A stretch of DNA of 64,000 bases from an uncultured Modestobacter sp. (GTDB lineage: Bacteria; Actinomycetota; Actinomycetes; Mycobacteriales; Geodermatophilaceae), in the NCBI RefSeq assembly GCF_947486615.1, contig NZ_CANKUD010000008.1:62001-126000 (forward strand), in the 5' to 3' direction. The notes beneath the pieces were generated by a model, which was not told the DNA's origin, did no database searches, and worked only from the letters and a program-made list of their open reading frames with translations. This document shows positions 35,930 through 46,000 of this stretch, in pieces. Position 1 is the stretch's first letter. Each line of letters opens with the position of its first letter. A program made the position numbers and the translations under genes.

Positions 35930-37836
35930 ACGTTGGCCGGTCGCGGCCCGACGTCGGCCCCGCCAGCTGGGAGATCCCGCTCGCCGCCGCCCTGGTGTGG
36001 GTGACGGCCGCCGCGCTGCTGCTGCCGACCGGCCGCGCGGCCGCGGCACTGCTGGTCGGCGGCGGCTGGGTGTGGCCGCACGAGTCGGCCGCCCTGGTCA
36101 CCTCCGTCGCCGGCTTGCTCACCGCCGATCCCACCGCCGGACTGGACGCCGCACAGATGGCGACGCTGCCGCCGCCCGCGGCTGTGTACGCCGTCATCGC
36201 CGGGTGCCTCGCACTCTTTTTGGCCGCCAGCGGGGGAGCGGCCTGGGCCGGGCACCGATGGCTGACCGGGCGGTCGGGCATGGCCACCCGCAGCCAGGTC
36301 GCCGACGTGCTCGGCAGCGGTCGGCTGCGCCGGGTCGGACCCGTCGTCCGCCCTGATCTGCCCCCGGCTCGCCGGTGCAGGCCTCGCCGCGTGGCGAACA
36401 CGGACGTGGGATGGCGGCTGGGGGACGCCACCGTGCCCGCCGCCGGGCAGTTGTGGGTGCCTTTCGACCGCACGACCGGCGTCTACGGCCCGCAGGGGTC
36501 CGGCAAGACCCTCGACCTGCTCGCCCCTGCCCTGCTCGACGCGCCCGGCGCGGCGCTGGTCACCCTGACGAAGGCCGAGGACCTGCTGCTCACCCTCGAC
36601 GCCCGGGCCGCCGGCGACCGCCCGGTCGCCGTGCTCGACCCCTTCGGTGCGGTTCCTGGACTGCCGGAGCTGGTGTGGGACCCCGTCGCCGGCTGCGTGG
36701 ACCCCATGACGGCCGAACGCCGCGCCAAGGCCTTCACCGCCGGCACCGTTCCCGGTGCGGTCACCGGCGGCACCACCGACTCGGCGGCCCGCTTCTACGC
36801 CTTCGAAGCCGCCAAGGTGCTCCAGGGCTACCTGCACGCCGCCGCGCTGACCGGCCGCACCATCGAGGACGTCTTGGAGTGGGCCGCCCACCCCCAGGCG
36901 GCGACCCAGCCGGCCGACGTCCTGCGCGCTCATCCGCACGCCGCGCCCTTCTGGGACGGGCTGCTGCACGGTGCTCTGCACGGCGACTCGCGCACCGCCG
37001 GAAACACCGCCACCACGGTGCAGCAGGCGCTGACCCTGTTTTTCCAGGCCGACATCCGCCGACGGTGCACTCCCGGGCCCGGCCGGCCGGCCACCGACAT
37101 CGCCGCGCTGCTCGCCGCCGGCGGCACCGTCTACCTGCTCGGCCGCGAGGATCCCTACGCCTCGGCGGCCCCGCTGATGACGGCCCTGGCCGAGCACGTC
37201 CTCGACACCGCCCTGCAACTGGCAGGCGACGCCCCGACCGGGCGGCTGTGCCCGCCGCTGCTGGCCTGCCTGGACGAGCTGCCCTCCACCGCGCCGCTGC
37301 CCACCCTGCGCACCCGGATGGCCAACGACCGGGCCCTCGGGGTCAGCTTCCTCTACGCCGCGCAGACGTGGCGGCAGCTGGTACTCATCTACGGGGAGGA
37401 CGAGGCCCGCGCCCTGTTCGGGCTCACCAACGTGCTCGTCGCCTTCGGCGGCGGCAAGGACGGCGGCTTCTACCGCGAACTCTCCGAGCTGCTGGGCAGC
37501 ACCCGGGTCCGGCGCACCTCCTACAGCTACCGGGGCACCGGATGGGCCCGATCCACCCATGGCGAGACCGTGCCTGTGCTGCGCCCGGAAGAGATCCGCC
37601 AGCTGCCGCCCGGTCGGGCCCTCGTGGTCGCGGAGAACGCCCCGCCGCTGATCGCCCGGCTGACCCGCTGCCTCACCGGACGCCGCGGCGCGCAGCTGCT
37701 GGACGCACAGGCCTCGGCCCGCGACCGTGTCGCCGCCGCCCGCGAACACACCACCAGCGTGGTCGACCGCACCGGTCGCGCGCACGCCGCGGCCGCTCGC
37801 GCAGGGCTCACCCCGGTCGAGCGGGGCCTGCGATGA
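35926..37836 (+). CDS. VirD4/TraG-type coupling protein
   Basis: A 636-residue type IV coupling protein. Two membrane segments near residues 18-45 and 85-110 anchor it. Walker A is YGPQGSGKT (about 187-195), Walker B is LLACLDELPS, and the C-terminal part has LFGLTNVLVAFGGGKD and ENAPPLIARL, typical of TraG proteins. It brings the relaxase-DNA complex to the channel. Translation is coupled to a ten-codon minigene. Confidence 0.9.
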   Translation: MNVGRSRPDVGPASWEIPLAAALVWVTAAALLLPTGRAAAALLVGGGWVWPHESAALVTSVAGLLTADPTAGLDAAQMATLPPPAAVYAVIAGCLALFLAASGGAAWAGHRWLTGRSGMATRSQVADVLGSGRLRRVGPVVRPDLPPARRCRPRRVANTDVGWRLGDATVPAAGQLWVPFDRTTGVYGPQGSGKTLDLLAPALLDAPGAALVTLTKAEDLLLTLDARAAGDRPVAVLDPFGAVPGLPELVWDPVAGCVDPMTAERRAKAFTAGTVPGAVTGGTTDSAARFYAFEAAKVLQGYLHAAALTGRTIEDVLEWAAHPQAATQPADVLRAHPHAAPFWDGLLHGALHGDSRTAGNTATTVQQALTLFFQADIRRRCTPGPGRPATDIAALLAAGGTVYLLGREDPYASAAPLMTALAEHVLDTALQLAGDAPTGRLCPPLLACLDELPSTAPLPTLRTRMANDRALGVSFLYAAQTWRQLVLIYGEDEARALFGLTNVLVAFGGGKDGGFYRELSELLGSTRVRRTSYSYRGTGWARSTHGETVPVLRPEEIRQLPPGRALVVAENAPPLIARLTRCLTGRRGAQLLDAQASARDRVAAAREHTTSVVDRTGRAHAAAARAGLTPVERGLR

Positions 37837-38390
37837 CCGTCTCCCACGTGGCCCTGCCGTTCCCACCGCCGCCGCGGGAGATCCGCCGGGCCTTCGAGCA
37901 GCTCCGGCAGGCCGAGGACGCCGGCCTCGAGCCCGCCGGCCTGCGGCTGCTGGACCGGCCCTGGGAGCCGGCGACCTGCTCGGCTCATCTGCGCACCCGG
38001 CTGTGGCCGTGGCTGGACGACGTCGCCGCCTGGCTCAACCACAGCTACGCCTGGCAGACCACGCAGGCCATCCCCTCCTGCTGGCCCGCCCATCCCCACC
38101 TCGTGCACGAGCTCGCGGTCCTGGCCTGCCTGCGCGCCACCGCCGCCGACGCGGCGGCTCCGCACGCGCTGGAGGAGTGGCACCGATACGCGCTGCCGGC
38201 CTTCCACGCCCGCCTGGCCGAGCGGCTCGGCATCGGCTGCCCACCCGGCCGGCACACCGATTGGCCCGCCCGCTCCTGGGCCGCCGAATACAACAGCCCG
38301 CAGGCGACCGCAGCGCGGCAAGCGCTGTTCGGTGGCGACCTGCGCGCCGCCACGACCGGTCGTACTCCCGAAGCGGCAGGAGGCCAGTGA
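37833..38390 (+). CDS. Trp-rich conjugation-associated protein
   Basis: A 185-residue cytosolic protein with ATGA overlap to the coupling-protein gene. It has many Trp residues (WLDDVAAWLNHSYAW, CWPAHPHLVHELAVLACLR, LEEWHRYALPAF). The pattern recalls DUF4913-type proteins of actinobacterial transfer operons, though this is not certain. The position suggests a helper of the coupling protein. Confidence 0.6.
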   Translation: MTVSHVALPFPPPPREIRRAFEQLRQAEDAGLEPAGLRLLDRPWEPATCSAHLRTRLWPWLDDVAAWLNHSYAWQTTQAIPSCWPAHPHLVHELAVLACLRATAADAAAPHALEEWHRYALPAFHARLAERLGIGCPPGRHTDWPARSWAAEYNSPQATAARQALFGGDLRAATTGRTPEAAGGQ

Positions 38391-38965
38391 TGCGCAACGG
38401 ATCACCGTCCGGCCGCGGCGAATGGGTGTCGCTGCTCGCCGGCGTGCGGATCAGCCGCGGCTGGATGGTCCGGAACACCCCCGACCTGCTGGCTGCCTGG
38501 TGCGACGCCGCGACCGCCGAGGGCCGCCGCGCGATCGCCACGCGCATCCTGCAGATCGCCACCGACCTGGAGAGCGAACCCGAGCGCGACGATGCAGCCA
38601 CCGACCCGGCCTGGCGGCAGCTCGTGGCCCGCATCGACGCCCGCCTGGTCCGAGGCCCGGACTGGCTGCCGCCGGCAGCCGCGCTTGCCCGCGCCGCGAC
38701 GGCCGGCTACGACGTGGCCGCCCGGCTGCCCGCGCTGGCTGCCGCCGCTCCACTGCCCGTCCGGCACCCCGCCCGTGAGCTGCACTGGCGGCTGCTCGAC
38801 GACTGCGCCGCCGCCCTTCCGACGCGCGCTGCCACCGGTCACCGCTCCTCCAACGCACACAGCCCGGTCGGTCCTCCACAGATGTCCCGCAACACCCCCG
38901 CAGCCCACCGCGGCGACGCAAGCGTCGACAGAACCAACCCCGTGAGGAAAGGACGTGCCCCATGA
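38390..38965 (+). CDS. Accessory protein similar to a relaxase C-terminal segment
   Basis: A 191-residue protein, TGATG overlap upstream. Its middle (DPAWRQLVARIDARL, then LPALAAAAPLP and ELHWRLLDD) has the same layout as a part of the MobF relaxase in this window (EHWPVLADRLAAADR, LPDDLPAAALWWRL). It is therefore probably a stand-alone copy of that relaxase module. The C-terminus is disordered. Function unknown. Confidence 0.6.
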   Translation: MRNGSPSGRGEWVSLLAGVRISRGWMVRNTPDLLAAWCDAATAEGRRAIATRILQIATDLESEPERDDAATDPAWRQLVARIDARLVRGPDWLPPAAALARAATAGYDVAARLPALAAAAPLPVRHPARELHWRLLDDCAAALPTRAATGHRSSNAHSPVGPPQMSRNTPAAHRGDASVDRTNPVRKGRAP

Positions 38966-39258
38966 CCATCGACACGGTCAGCGACCCGCTCGGCTATGCC
39001 GCCTCCCTGCTCGACGCCGTCGGCGCCGACCGGGAGCAGGTACCTGCCGACATCGCCTTGGAGTGCCTCTACGCCGCAGAGCTCCTCGAGCTCGCCGGCG
39101 GACGCACCCAACCGGTCCCGCTGATCGACGGCGACCCCGCCGCCAGCATCCGCGCAGCGATGGGCGCACTCGGCCTGCTGGACGAGCGCACCTTCGCCAG
39201 CACACCGGTCCTCGACGCCGCGCGCGCCGCCCGCCGTGCCTTGCGACGGCTGGGCTGA
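38962..39258 (+). CDS. Small helical protein of the conjugation operon
   Basis: A 98-residue protein starting on ATGA overlap. It is Ala/Leu-rich and helical, with no membrane segment or known motif. It stands between two other operon genes of unknown function, four bases before the next start. Confidence 0.6.
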   Translation: MTIDTVSDPLGYAASLLDAVGADREQVPADIALECLYAAELLELAGGRTQPVPLIDGDPAASIRAAMGALGLLDERTFASTPVLDAARAARRALRRLG

Positions 39259-39261
39259 GCG

Positions 39262-40578
39262 GTGGTCACCACCCTGCGGCAGCTGCTCGACGGCCTCACC
39301 GAGCGAGCCGGCGCCCGCCCCGCGGCGGCGACCATCGAGGACGTCAGCGGAGCAATGGCCCACCTCGGCCGGGCGCTGTCCGGACTGGCCGAAGACGGGC
39401 TCACCCCCGGCGACAGCTACCGGCAGCGCAACGCCTCCGCACTGGCAGCCGCCTGCATGACCGCCGGCCGGCTGTGGCCGCACAGCGGCGGGCCGCTCAC
39501 CGACCTCGCCGGTGCCGCCGCCGACCTCATCGGCCGCGACCGGGCCGTCATGGGCCGCTCCCACCGCTGGGCGGCCACCGTCGAAGTGGCCGAGGTAGCC
39601 GACCACTGCGCACGGCTCGGTCGCCGTCTGCTGCCGGAGGCGGCAGCTCCCGAGCTGGACGTCGTCCGCCAGTGGGCCGCCACCATCGAGCGTGACGCGC
39701 AGGCTGATCCGCCGGCCGCCGCCGCTTCCGTGGTGCTCGAGCGTCTGGTTCACCTGTCGGGCCCGCCGTCCGGAGAGGCCGAGGTGACCGTCCTGGACGC
39801 CGCCGCTGGCCTCCTGGCTGCGCTCGACCGTGCACAGCGAGCCGACGACCTGACACTGCGGGACTTCCGTGCCGCCGTCGCCGCCGCCGAGCTCACCAGT
39901 CGCTACGCCGCCGTCGCCGCGGGCATGACCGGAAGGGACGCCGGACCGCTGCTGGTCGCCGGGCTCGGCTGGCAACTTGCCGGTTGCGCCAGCATGGTCT
40001 TCCACGACGGACGCCGAGGAGCGCCCGGCGACGGCGGAGGCGTCGTCGCGTCGTCGCAGGCGCTCGTCCGCGCCCTGCACAACGAGGTCGGCGCGCCCAC
40101 GCGCTTTGGCGAGCCACATGGCCCTAGGACGCTCGCGGACGTGGCAGCTGCGGTCCAGCAGGTCGCGAGCCACATGCCGGTCCTCGCCGACCGCCTCACC
40201 ATGGCGGTCGAGCACTGGTCCCGCACCGGCCAGCTGTTCGCGAACGCCCGGGACCTGCCAGCCATGGAAGCCATGCCTGCGGACCGGATCGAGGCGGTGA
40301 TCGCCGGACGGCACGTGCGGGCCAGCGGCGCCGACCTCCACCGCCTTCGGCAGGTCGTTGGTCGGGCCGCTGACCTCTCATCGCGACTGGCCGACGCGCT
40401 GCACCGCGCCTCCAGGACGGAGTCAGTGGCGCAACGGCCCTCAACCGACCGGCGTGAGCGGAGAGCGCAGGTGCCGGGCGATGCCGAGCGCCTGCTCAGT
40501 CGCGCCCACGCCGTCGACTGCGACAGCCAGGGAATCCGGCTGCTCCGCGCGTCGCGACAAATCCCACCGTCCCGATAG
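39262..40578 (+). CDS. Hypothetical helical protein ending the conjugation operon
   Basis: A 438-residue protein with GTG start, almost entirely helical and Ala-rich. Motif-like features were not found. It has no signal peptide. It is the last gene of the transfer operon, after which base composition changes. Such proteins occur at this place in actinobacterial elements, but I do not recognise the family. Confidence 0.65.
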   Translation: MVTTLRQLLDGLTERAGARPAAATIEDVSGAMAHLGRALSGLAEDGLTPGDSYRQRNASALAAACMTAGRLWPHSGGPLTDLAGAAADLIGRDRAVMGRSHRWAATVEVAEVADHCARLGRRLLPEAAAPELDVVRQWAATIERDAQADPPAAAASVVLERLVHLSGPPSGEAEVTVLDAAAGLLAALDRAQRADDLTLRDFRAAVAAAELTSRYAAVAAGMTGRDAGPLLVAGLGWQLAGCASMVFHDGRRGAPGDGGGVVASSQALVRALHNEVGAPTRFGEPHGPRTLADVAAAVQQVASHMPVLADRLTMAVEHWSRTGQLFANARDLPAMEAMPADRIEAVIAGRHVRASGADLHRLRQVVGRAADLSSRLADALHRASRTESVAQRPSTDRRERRAQVPGDAERLLSRAHAVDCDSQGIRLLRASRQIPPSR

Positions 40579-40723
40579 CCGATCCTCGCGCGGGCGCGCG
40601 CAATGGGGCGCCTGTCTGGTGATACCTCCCATCGCGGCGGACAGGCCGCGGGGCGACTCTTGACCGTTGTGCGCGCCGCCGGTGTGCGCCGCCGCTAGGG
40701 TCGGGTGCCAGGAGGCGCATCGA

Positions 40724-41311
40724 GTGGCGAAGGAAACTGCACATCGGATCGGGCACGAGGGCTTGCACGAAATCAAGGAGTGGCTGGAGGCCACGACGCG
40801 GTTCGCGTTCTCGTACACAGTGTGGGACAGCGAGCCCATGTGCACCCGTGAGTGTCCCGACGGAACCAAGAAGGCGCTCGACCTGGAGGGGAACACGGTG
40901 GGAGCGCCCTACGAGCGGCCCCGTCCGGTGAGCGTCGAGTGCAAAAAGTACACGACTGTCGGTGGTCAGGCGGAGGGTTACCGCGAGTTCCTGGCCGTCG
41001 CGTACGCCAACACGGTGCACACGATCGAGTCGATGGGAGGTGACGCCGAGCGAGAGTTCCTCTGGGTGACGTACCACCCCTTCTCCCAGACGAAATGGAA
41101 TGAGCTGGTGAGTGTGACTCACCTGCGGGGATGCGTTGAGGAGTACGCCAGCCTCCTCGACGGAGCGGTGATAGACGATGACCTGTTATCCAAGGTCGCA
41201 CAACGGATTGGGGTCCTGGTGGTGCACCAGCGGCAGGTGAACCTCCGGCTGACCAAGGATGAGGCGGGGTTGGCGTTGTACCACCTGCGGAAAGAGGGGT
41301 ACCGGGCATGA
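40724..41311 (+). CDS. PD-(D/E)XK nuclease-like protein of a two-gene module
   Basis: A 195-residue protein; GTG 40724 follows AGGAGGCG. The restriction-endonuclease-like core is visible: helix GHEGLHEIKEWLE, Asp53 in KKALDLEG, and E72-x-K74 in VSVECKKYTTVGG, followed by a helix with Tyr (EGYREFLAVAY). This is the PD-(D/E)XK arrangement. Its stop overlaps the next gene (ATGA). GC content is lower than in the conjugation genes, a sign of separate origin. It is probably a defence or DNA-processing nuclease. Confidence 0.65.
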   Translation: MAKETAHRIGHEGLHEIKEWLEATTRFAFSYTVWDSEPMCTRECPDGTKKALDLEGNTVGAPYERPRPVSVECKKYTTVGGQAEGYREFLAVAYANTVHTIESMGGDAEREFLWVTYHPFSQTKWNELVSVTHLRGCVEEYASLLDGAVIDDDLLSKVAQRIGVLVVHQRQVNLRLTKDEAGLALYHLRKEGYRA

Positions 41312-42765
41312 GCACTTTCGTGGAGCAGATCTCAGCCGCGCTGGACACTTCGGATGCTCAGGAGGCAGGGCGCCGGGTGCATCAGGTCGTGGCGCAGGAA
41401 TTGCGCAGCCTGGACCCGACTGCGACGACCGATATCACCGGCTATTTCAACCACTCGTACGTGCCCGATCTCATTATGCAGTGGGGCAACGGGCGGGAGG
41501 CATTCGAGCGGCCTGTCTTCCTGCGGCACTCGTTGCGATCGGGCCGCGCATCCGGCGACTTGACGGACTTCGACCGGACCGACCTCACGGCGTTTTACCT
41601 CTCGCTGGCCCCGGAGGAGCCGGAGGAGGAGACCCAGCGAGTCCGCGCCCGTGCCAGAGAACACCGTGAGAGCAGAGTGCTGGTCACCACGGTGGCCGCA
41701 CTCGACGACCTGACCCCGACCACGGCGACTCCAGACCCGGTGTTAGGGCTGGTGAGGTCCAGCATCGTACGTAGTGCGAAGGGCGCAATCCTCGGATCCG
41801 ATGTCGAGAACCTCGTCCTTCCTCGTGACCGGCAGATCACGCAGGCGGAGTTGGACGCGTTCTCCGAGACCGTCTCGTCGGTCTTCACCGAGGACGCGGT
41901 GCTTCGCATCAACCGCGTGTTCGGCATCGTCGAACAAGCCCTCGCAGAGGAGCCGAGTCCCGAGGCGCTGTTGCTGTCGGGTCGGCTTAGCGAGACCGAG
42001 ATTCGTGAACTGGTGCCCTACCTTCTCGGCCTCGAAGGCGTGACCCGCGATCGTGACTTCTGGGTGGCCGTGGCGCGGTTGATCGACCTAGCCGAGATCG
42101 AGCGTATGTGGAACCAGTTCGCCGGCCTCGACCTGACGCCGCTGGCCTCCGCGGCCAGCGGGCTGTGGCGCGCCAAGCGCGTACTGATGAGCGCGCGGTC
42201 CGAGGCGATCGACGACGAGGACTTCGACCGCACGCCCCGATGGTCCGTAACCGGCAACCTCCTGTCGGCCGAGGTTGGTAATTGGCGGCTGACGTTCGCC
42301 AATAAGGCCCAGAAGTTGAAGACCGCAAATCGCAGCCTGACGTCTGCGCGCTGGGACGACCTCCTGCCAAGCTTGCAGACATACACCGTGACGGCAGTGG
42401 ACCTAAGTGGCGTTACGACGAGAAGCCAGTACGGGGCGCAGGAATCGACGCAAGATATGAAGCAGCGCATCGCCGCGTTCATCGAAACCGCAGACGATTC
42501 GTTCCACCTGCCCTCCGTGACGGTCGCGACGGGCGTCGGTGACGAACGGTCTGAGATCACCGCTGATTTCACGGAGATGATGCTCGACGCGAAGCCTGCT
42601 ACCGACCTGGCGACACTCACGCACGCTGCGCTCAGGATCCTGGCGTACCGCTATCCCACCGACGAAGCAGACGTGACCGCGCTGCTCGCGGGCACCCCGT
42701 TGCCGGGAGACGAGACGGAGGAGCCTGAGGACAACCCGAGCGGCAGCCACTCAGAGAACTCCTAG
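41308..42765 (+). CDS. Unknown 485-aa partner of the nuclease
   Basis: A 485-residue soluble protein, ATGA-coupled to the nuclease gene. No family is recognised. Near the N-terminus FNHSYVPDLIMQWGNGREAF and RPVFLRHSL could be a decayed nuclease-like fold because the PD is there but no ExK follows. The middle is helical and the end is acidic and disordered (ETEEPEDNPSG). It may be the sensor or scaffold for the nuclease. Confidence 0.6.
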   Translation: MSTFVEQISAALDTSDAQEAGRRVHQVVAQELRSLDPTATTDITGYFNHSYVPDLIMQWGNGREAFERPVFLRHSLRSGRASGDLTDFDRTDLTAFYLSLAPEEPEEETQRVRARAREHRESRVLVTTVAALDDLTPTTATPDPVLGLVRSSIVRSAKGAILGSDVENLVLPRDRQITQAELDAFSETVSSVFTEDAVLRINRVFGIVEQALAEEPSPEALLLSGRLSETEIRELVPYLLGLEGVTRDRDFWVAVARLIDLAEIERMWNQFAGLDLTPLASAASGLWRAKRVLMSARSEAIDDEDFDRTPRWSVTGNLLSAEVGNWRLTFANKAQKLKTANRSLTSARWDDLLPSLQTYTVTAVDLSGVTTRSQYGAQESTQDMKQRIAAFIETADDSFHLPSVTVATGVGDERSEITADFTEMMLDAKPATDLATLTHAALRILAYRYPTDEADVTALLAGTPLPGDETEEPEDNPSGSHSENS

Positions 42766-43062
42766 AGACACGAGTAGTCGTCGCGAGGACTCTCGACTCT
42801 TGCGTTGGAGCCAGCACGCCCCGTGTGTTCGCTCGATTTCTCGGCCGGAATGCCCAAGTCGAGGGCACTTCAAGGCCTGGGCGTGGCGACCGTCAACACA
42901 GCGAGCACCGTGCAGTACAGAAGGGCAAGGTGTCGCCAGCGACATCTCTGTGGGGGTGTAGACGTCGGAGCGAGGACTGAACAATCACGGTGAGGGCACG
43001 CATCATCTGTCGCTGCATCCTGCATTCTTTGGGACGGTACGCGCATTCCGTAGAAGGATTCC
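42766..43062. other. Intergenic region between convergent genes
   Basis: About 300 bases between the unknown 485-aa gene and the 3' end of the relaxase gene. No credible gene and no strong hairpin were seen. Confidence 0.5.
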
Positions 43063-46000
43063 CTACCGGAAGTGGCGCACGTCAGGTCCTGTGCCTTGCG
43101 ACGGCTGTTCCGTATGAGCCGTCCGGTGATGAATCTCGGATGGCAGCGTCATGCGGAGCGCCTGTTGGGGACCAGTCGTGATCCCGCGAGGCGCAGCGGT
43201 GATCGATTCGGTGTCGAGCACGGCCTGGTGGACGGTGCCGGGTGGCACGCCAAGTGCCTCGGTGGCCCGATCAATGTGCGCCAGCCACAGGCTGGGTGGC
43301 AGGGCGACAATGATCGCGCCGGCCTCGCGCAGTGCCGCATAGATGTCCGAGTCGCTCCTCTCGCGCAAGGCCGGATTGACGCGGGCGTCGAGCAGGATGT
43401 CGGCGAGGCTGCGTGAGGAGTCGATGGCTGTTCGGAGCCCGGTGGCGCCGTCACGGTGGACGAGGTCGGCGGGGTCGAGGCCCTCGGGTAAGGCGAGGCG
43501 GCGCGGGGCGTCGCCACGGCTGGTGAGCTGCCAGTAGATGCGCTCGGCGGCCTGCTGACCGGCTAGGTCGTTGTCGGTGGCCACGAGGATGCCCGGACCG
43601 TCGGCGCGGATGTGTCGGCCGAGGAGGTCGGCTTGCCGGTCCGTGAGGGCGGTGCCGAGGGTGGCCACGCCGACCGCCTGCCCGGCGCCGGCCAGGGTGA
43701 GGGCGATGGCGTCCAGCGGTCCCTCGACGAGAGCCGGGGCGGCTCCAGCGGCGAGCGTGGATCGGTTCTCGTGCAGCCCGAACAGGTGCTCGCCCTTGCG
43801 GTACAGGTCGGTGCCTGGAGTGTTGAGGTACTTGGGTCCGGCGCGTTCGTCGTCGCGCGCGGTGGGGTTGCGGCGGGCGATGAAGCCGACGACGGCGCCG
43901 TCGTGGTCGCAAATGGGAAAGGTGAGCCGGTCACGAAACCGGTCGATCAGCGCGCCGGTGCGGGCGCGCTGGGCGAGGCCCGCGGCGACCAGTTCGGTCT
44001 CGGTGGCGCCGAGGTCGCGCAGGTGGTCGACGAGGGTGGTCCAGCCAGCGGGGGCGTAGCCGGGGGTGAAGCCAGGATCGGCGGTGAGGTCGGTGCCCAG
44101 CCGGTCGTGCAGGTAGCCCGGCGCCCAGGAGTCGGCGTAGTGATCGGTGAAGAAGGCGGCCGCCTGAGTGTTGAGTTCGATGAGCCGATCGCGGCCGACC
44201 ACGGCGGTGGCCCAGAAGTGCTGCTCGAGCAGGTAGTCCGCGTCGTCGGCGGCCTCGACCACGCCGGTGAGGGTGAACGGGTCCGGCGTGAGGTACCGCG
44301 GCGGCGACGCCGGGGGAGGGGTGTCGTAGTCGGGGTCGAACGGTGCGTCCTCGTTGCCGGGCGGCCCGTGCGCCGGGTCGGTGGCGGTCCTCGGGACAGG
44401 CGCGGGCGGCAGCAGGTGGGCGTCGTCGGGTGGCTGCAAATCGTGTGGCAGCGGTTCGGGGTGCTGCGCGGGAGTTGGGTCGGTGAGGGCGGCGACCCGG
44501 AAGACCAGCGCTTCGGCCAGTCCGGTTACGTCGCCGGTCACCGCGGGTGGCAGCCCGGCGAATGCGGCGGTGAGCAGGTCGGCGGGGGACCAGCCGGTGC
44601 GGATGCCGGTGGCGACCGCGGCGACCAGCGCCGGCCACGCGGGGTCGGCCAGCACGCGTTCGGCCTGTTCGACGGGCAGCCGGCCCAGCAGGGTGGCGCA
44701 CCAGTCCGGGCGCGGCCCGGCCGAGCCCTGCGCGGGCACGGTGGCCGGAGTGACGTGGGGCGACAGCCGCCACCACAGGGCCGCGGCGGGCAGGTCGTCG
44801 GGCAGGGGACGCTGTGCGGCGACGGCGGCGAGCATGCCGGCGGCATCGAGACCGGCGCGGTCGGCGGCGGCCAGCCGGTCGGCGAGGACCGGCCAGTGCT
44901 CGTCGCGTCGGATGCGGGGGTCGATGCCGTCGGCCAGCGCTGCCCACACCGAGCTGTCCCGGGCGGGAGCGGCGGCGGTCACCGTCTCGTCGAGTCGCGT
45001 CTGGGATCGGCGTTCCGGAGCCGGCCGCCGAGGCGGTCCGGTGGGGCGCCGGTCGCCGTGGGGAACGGCGAGTGCTGCGCGCCAGACGGCGAGATCGGTC
45101 CGCAGTGCCTCGTGGTCCGGGTCCAGCAGGCGCTGAGCCCAGACCGGTGCAGTGGCCGAGGTCATCTCGATGACGGCGGAGGCGACTCGTGCCGCGCAGG
45201 TAGTGACGTGATCCGCGCGGGCGGCGAGGTAGGGACCCCACTGCGGATCGTCGGCCAGGGCGGCCGGGATGCCGGGCAGCCACGGCAGCGGGCCGACGGG
45301 GTCGAACTCGGGCAGCCGGTGGTCGAGGACGGCAGCGGGGTCGTTCGCCGTCTCCAGTTCCCGCGCTTCGACCGTCGTCCTCAGGACGACGACTGGGTCG
45401 GCACCGGTGAGTGCGAGCAGCGCTAGATGTCCGCGCAGCGCCGGCCACGCCGGCGCGCTGGTCAGCCCCGGGTGCAGGCGCTCGGCGGCGTCCTCCAGTT
45501 CTTCTGCAGTCGCAGCATCCAGGCGGTGGTCGGCGGCGACGCGCAGCGCGTCGGCGTACCGGGTGGCGGCGGAGTGCAGTTGCTCGGCCGGGTTGGCAAG
45601 CGCCCGGCGGGCGCCGACGGCGGAGGTCTGGGCGCCGTCGCGGGCCAGCATGTCGGCCAGCAGGTCGGTGGCGGTGGGCGGGAACACGGCGGCGGGGGTC
45701 ACGATGCTGTGCGGATCGCCGTCGCCGACGGTGGCCACATACAGGTGGTTGGCGACGCGGCCGCGGGAGAGCGCGACGTAGAGCAGCTGCCGGGACTCGC
45801 CGCCAGCGAGCACGGTGTGGCAGACGTCGGCGGTGACGCCCTGGGCGCCGTGCACCGTGGTCGCGTAGCCGAGCTGCACGTGCTCGGCGACGTAGCCCGC
45901 CGGCAGGGTGATCCGCCGTCCGGTGCCGGTGTGGACGACGTCGAGTGCGCCGTCCCGGCCGACGCCCTGGACGGTGAAGCGGTCACCGTTCTTCACCCAC

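Noticed and set aside
40660..40720. TTGACC box and tandem GTGCGCGCCGCCG repeat before the two-gene module
   Set aside because: The -10-like TAGGGT is about 30 bases from the TTGACC box, too far for a standard promoter; the repeat is short.
43612..45426. Plus-strand open frame of 604 codons inside the relaxase gene
   Set aside because: The minus-strand frame has clear relaxase, helicase and primase motifs; the plus frame has none.
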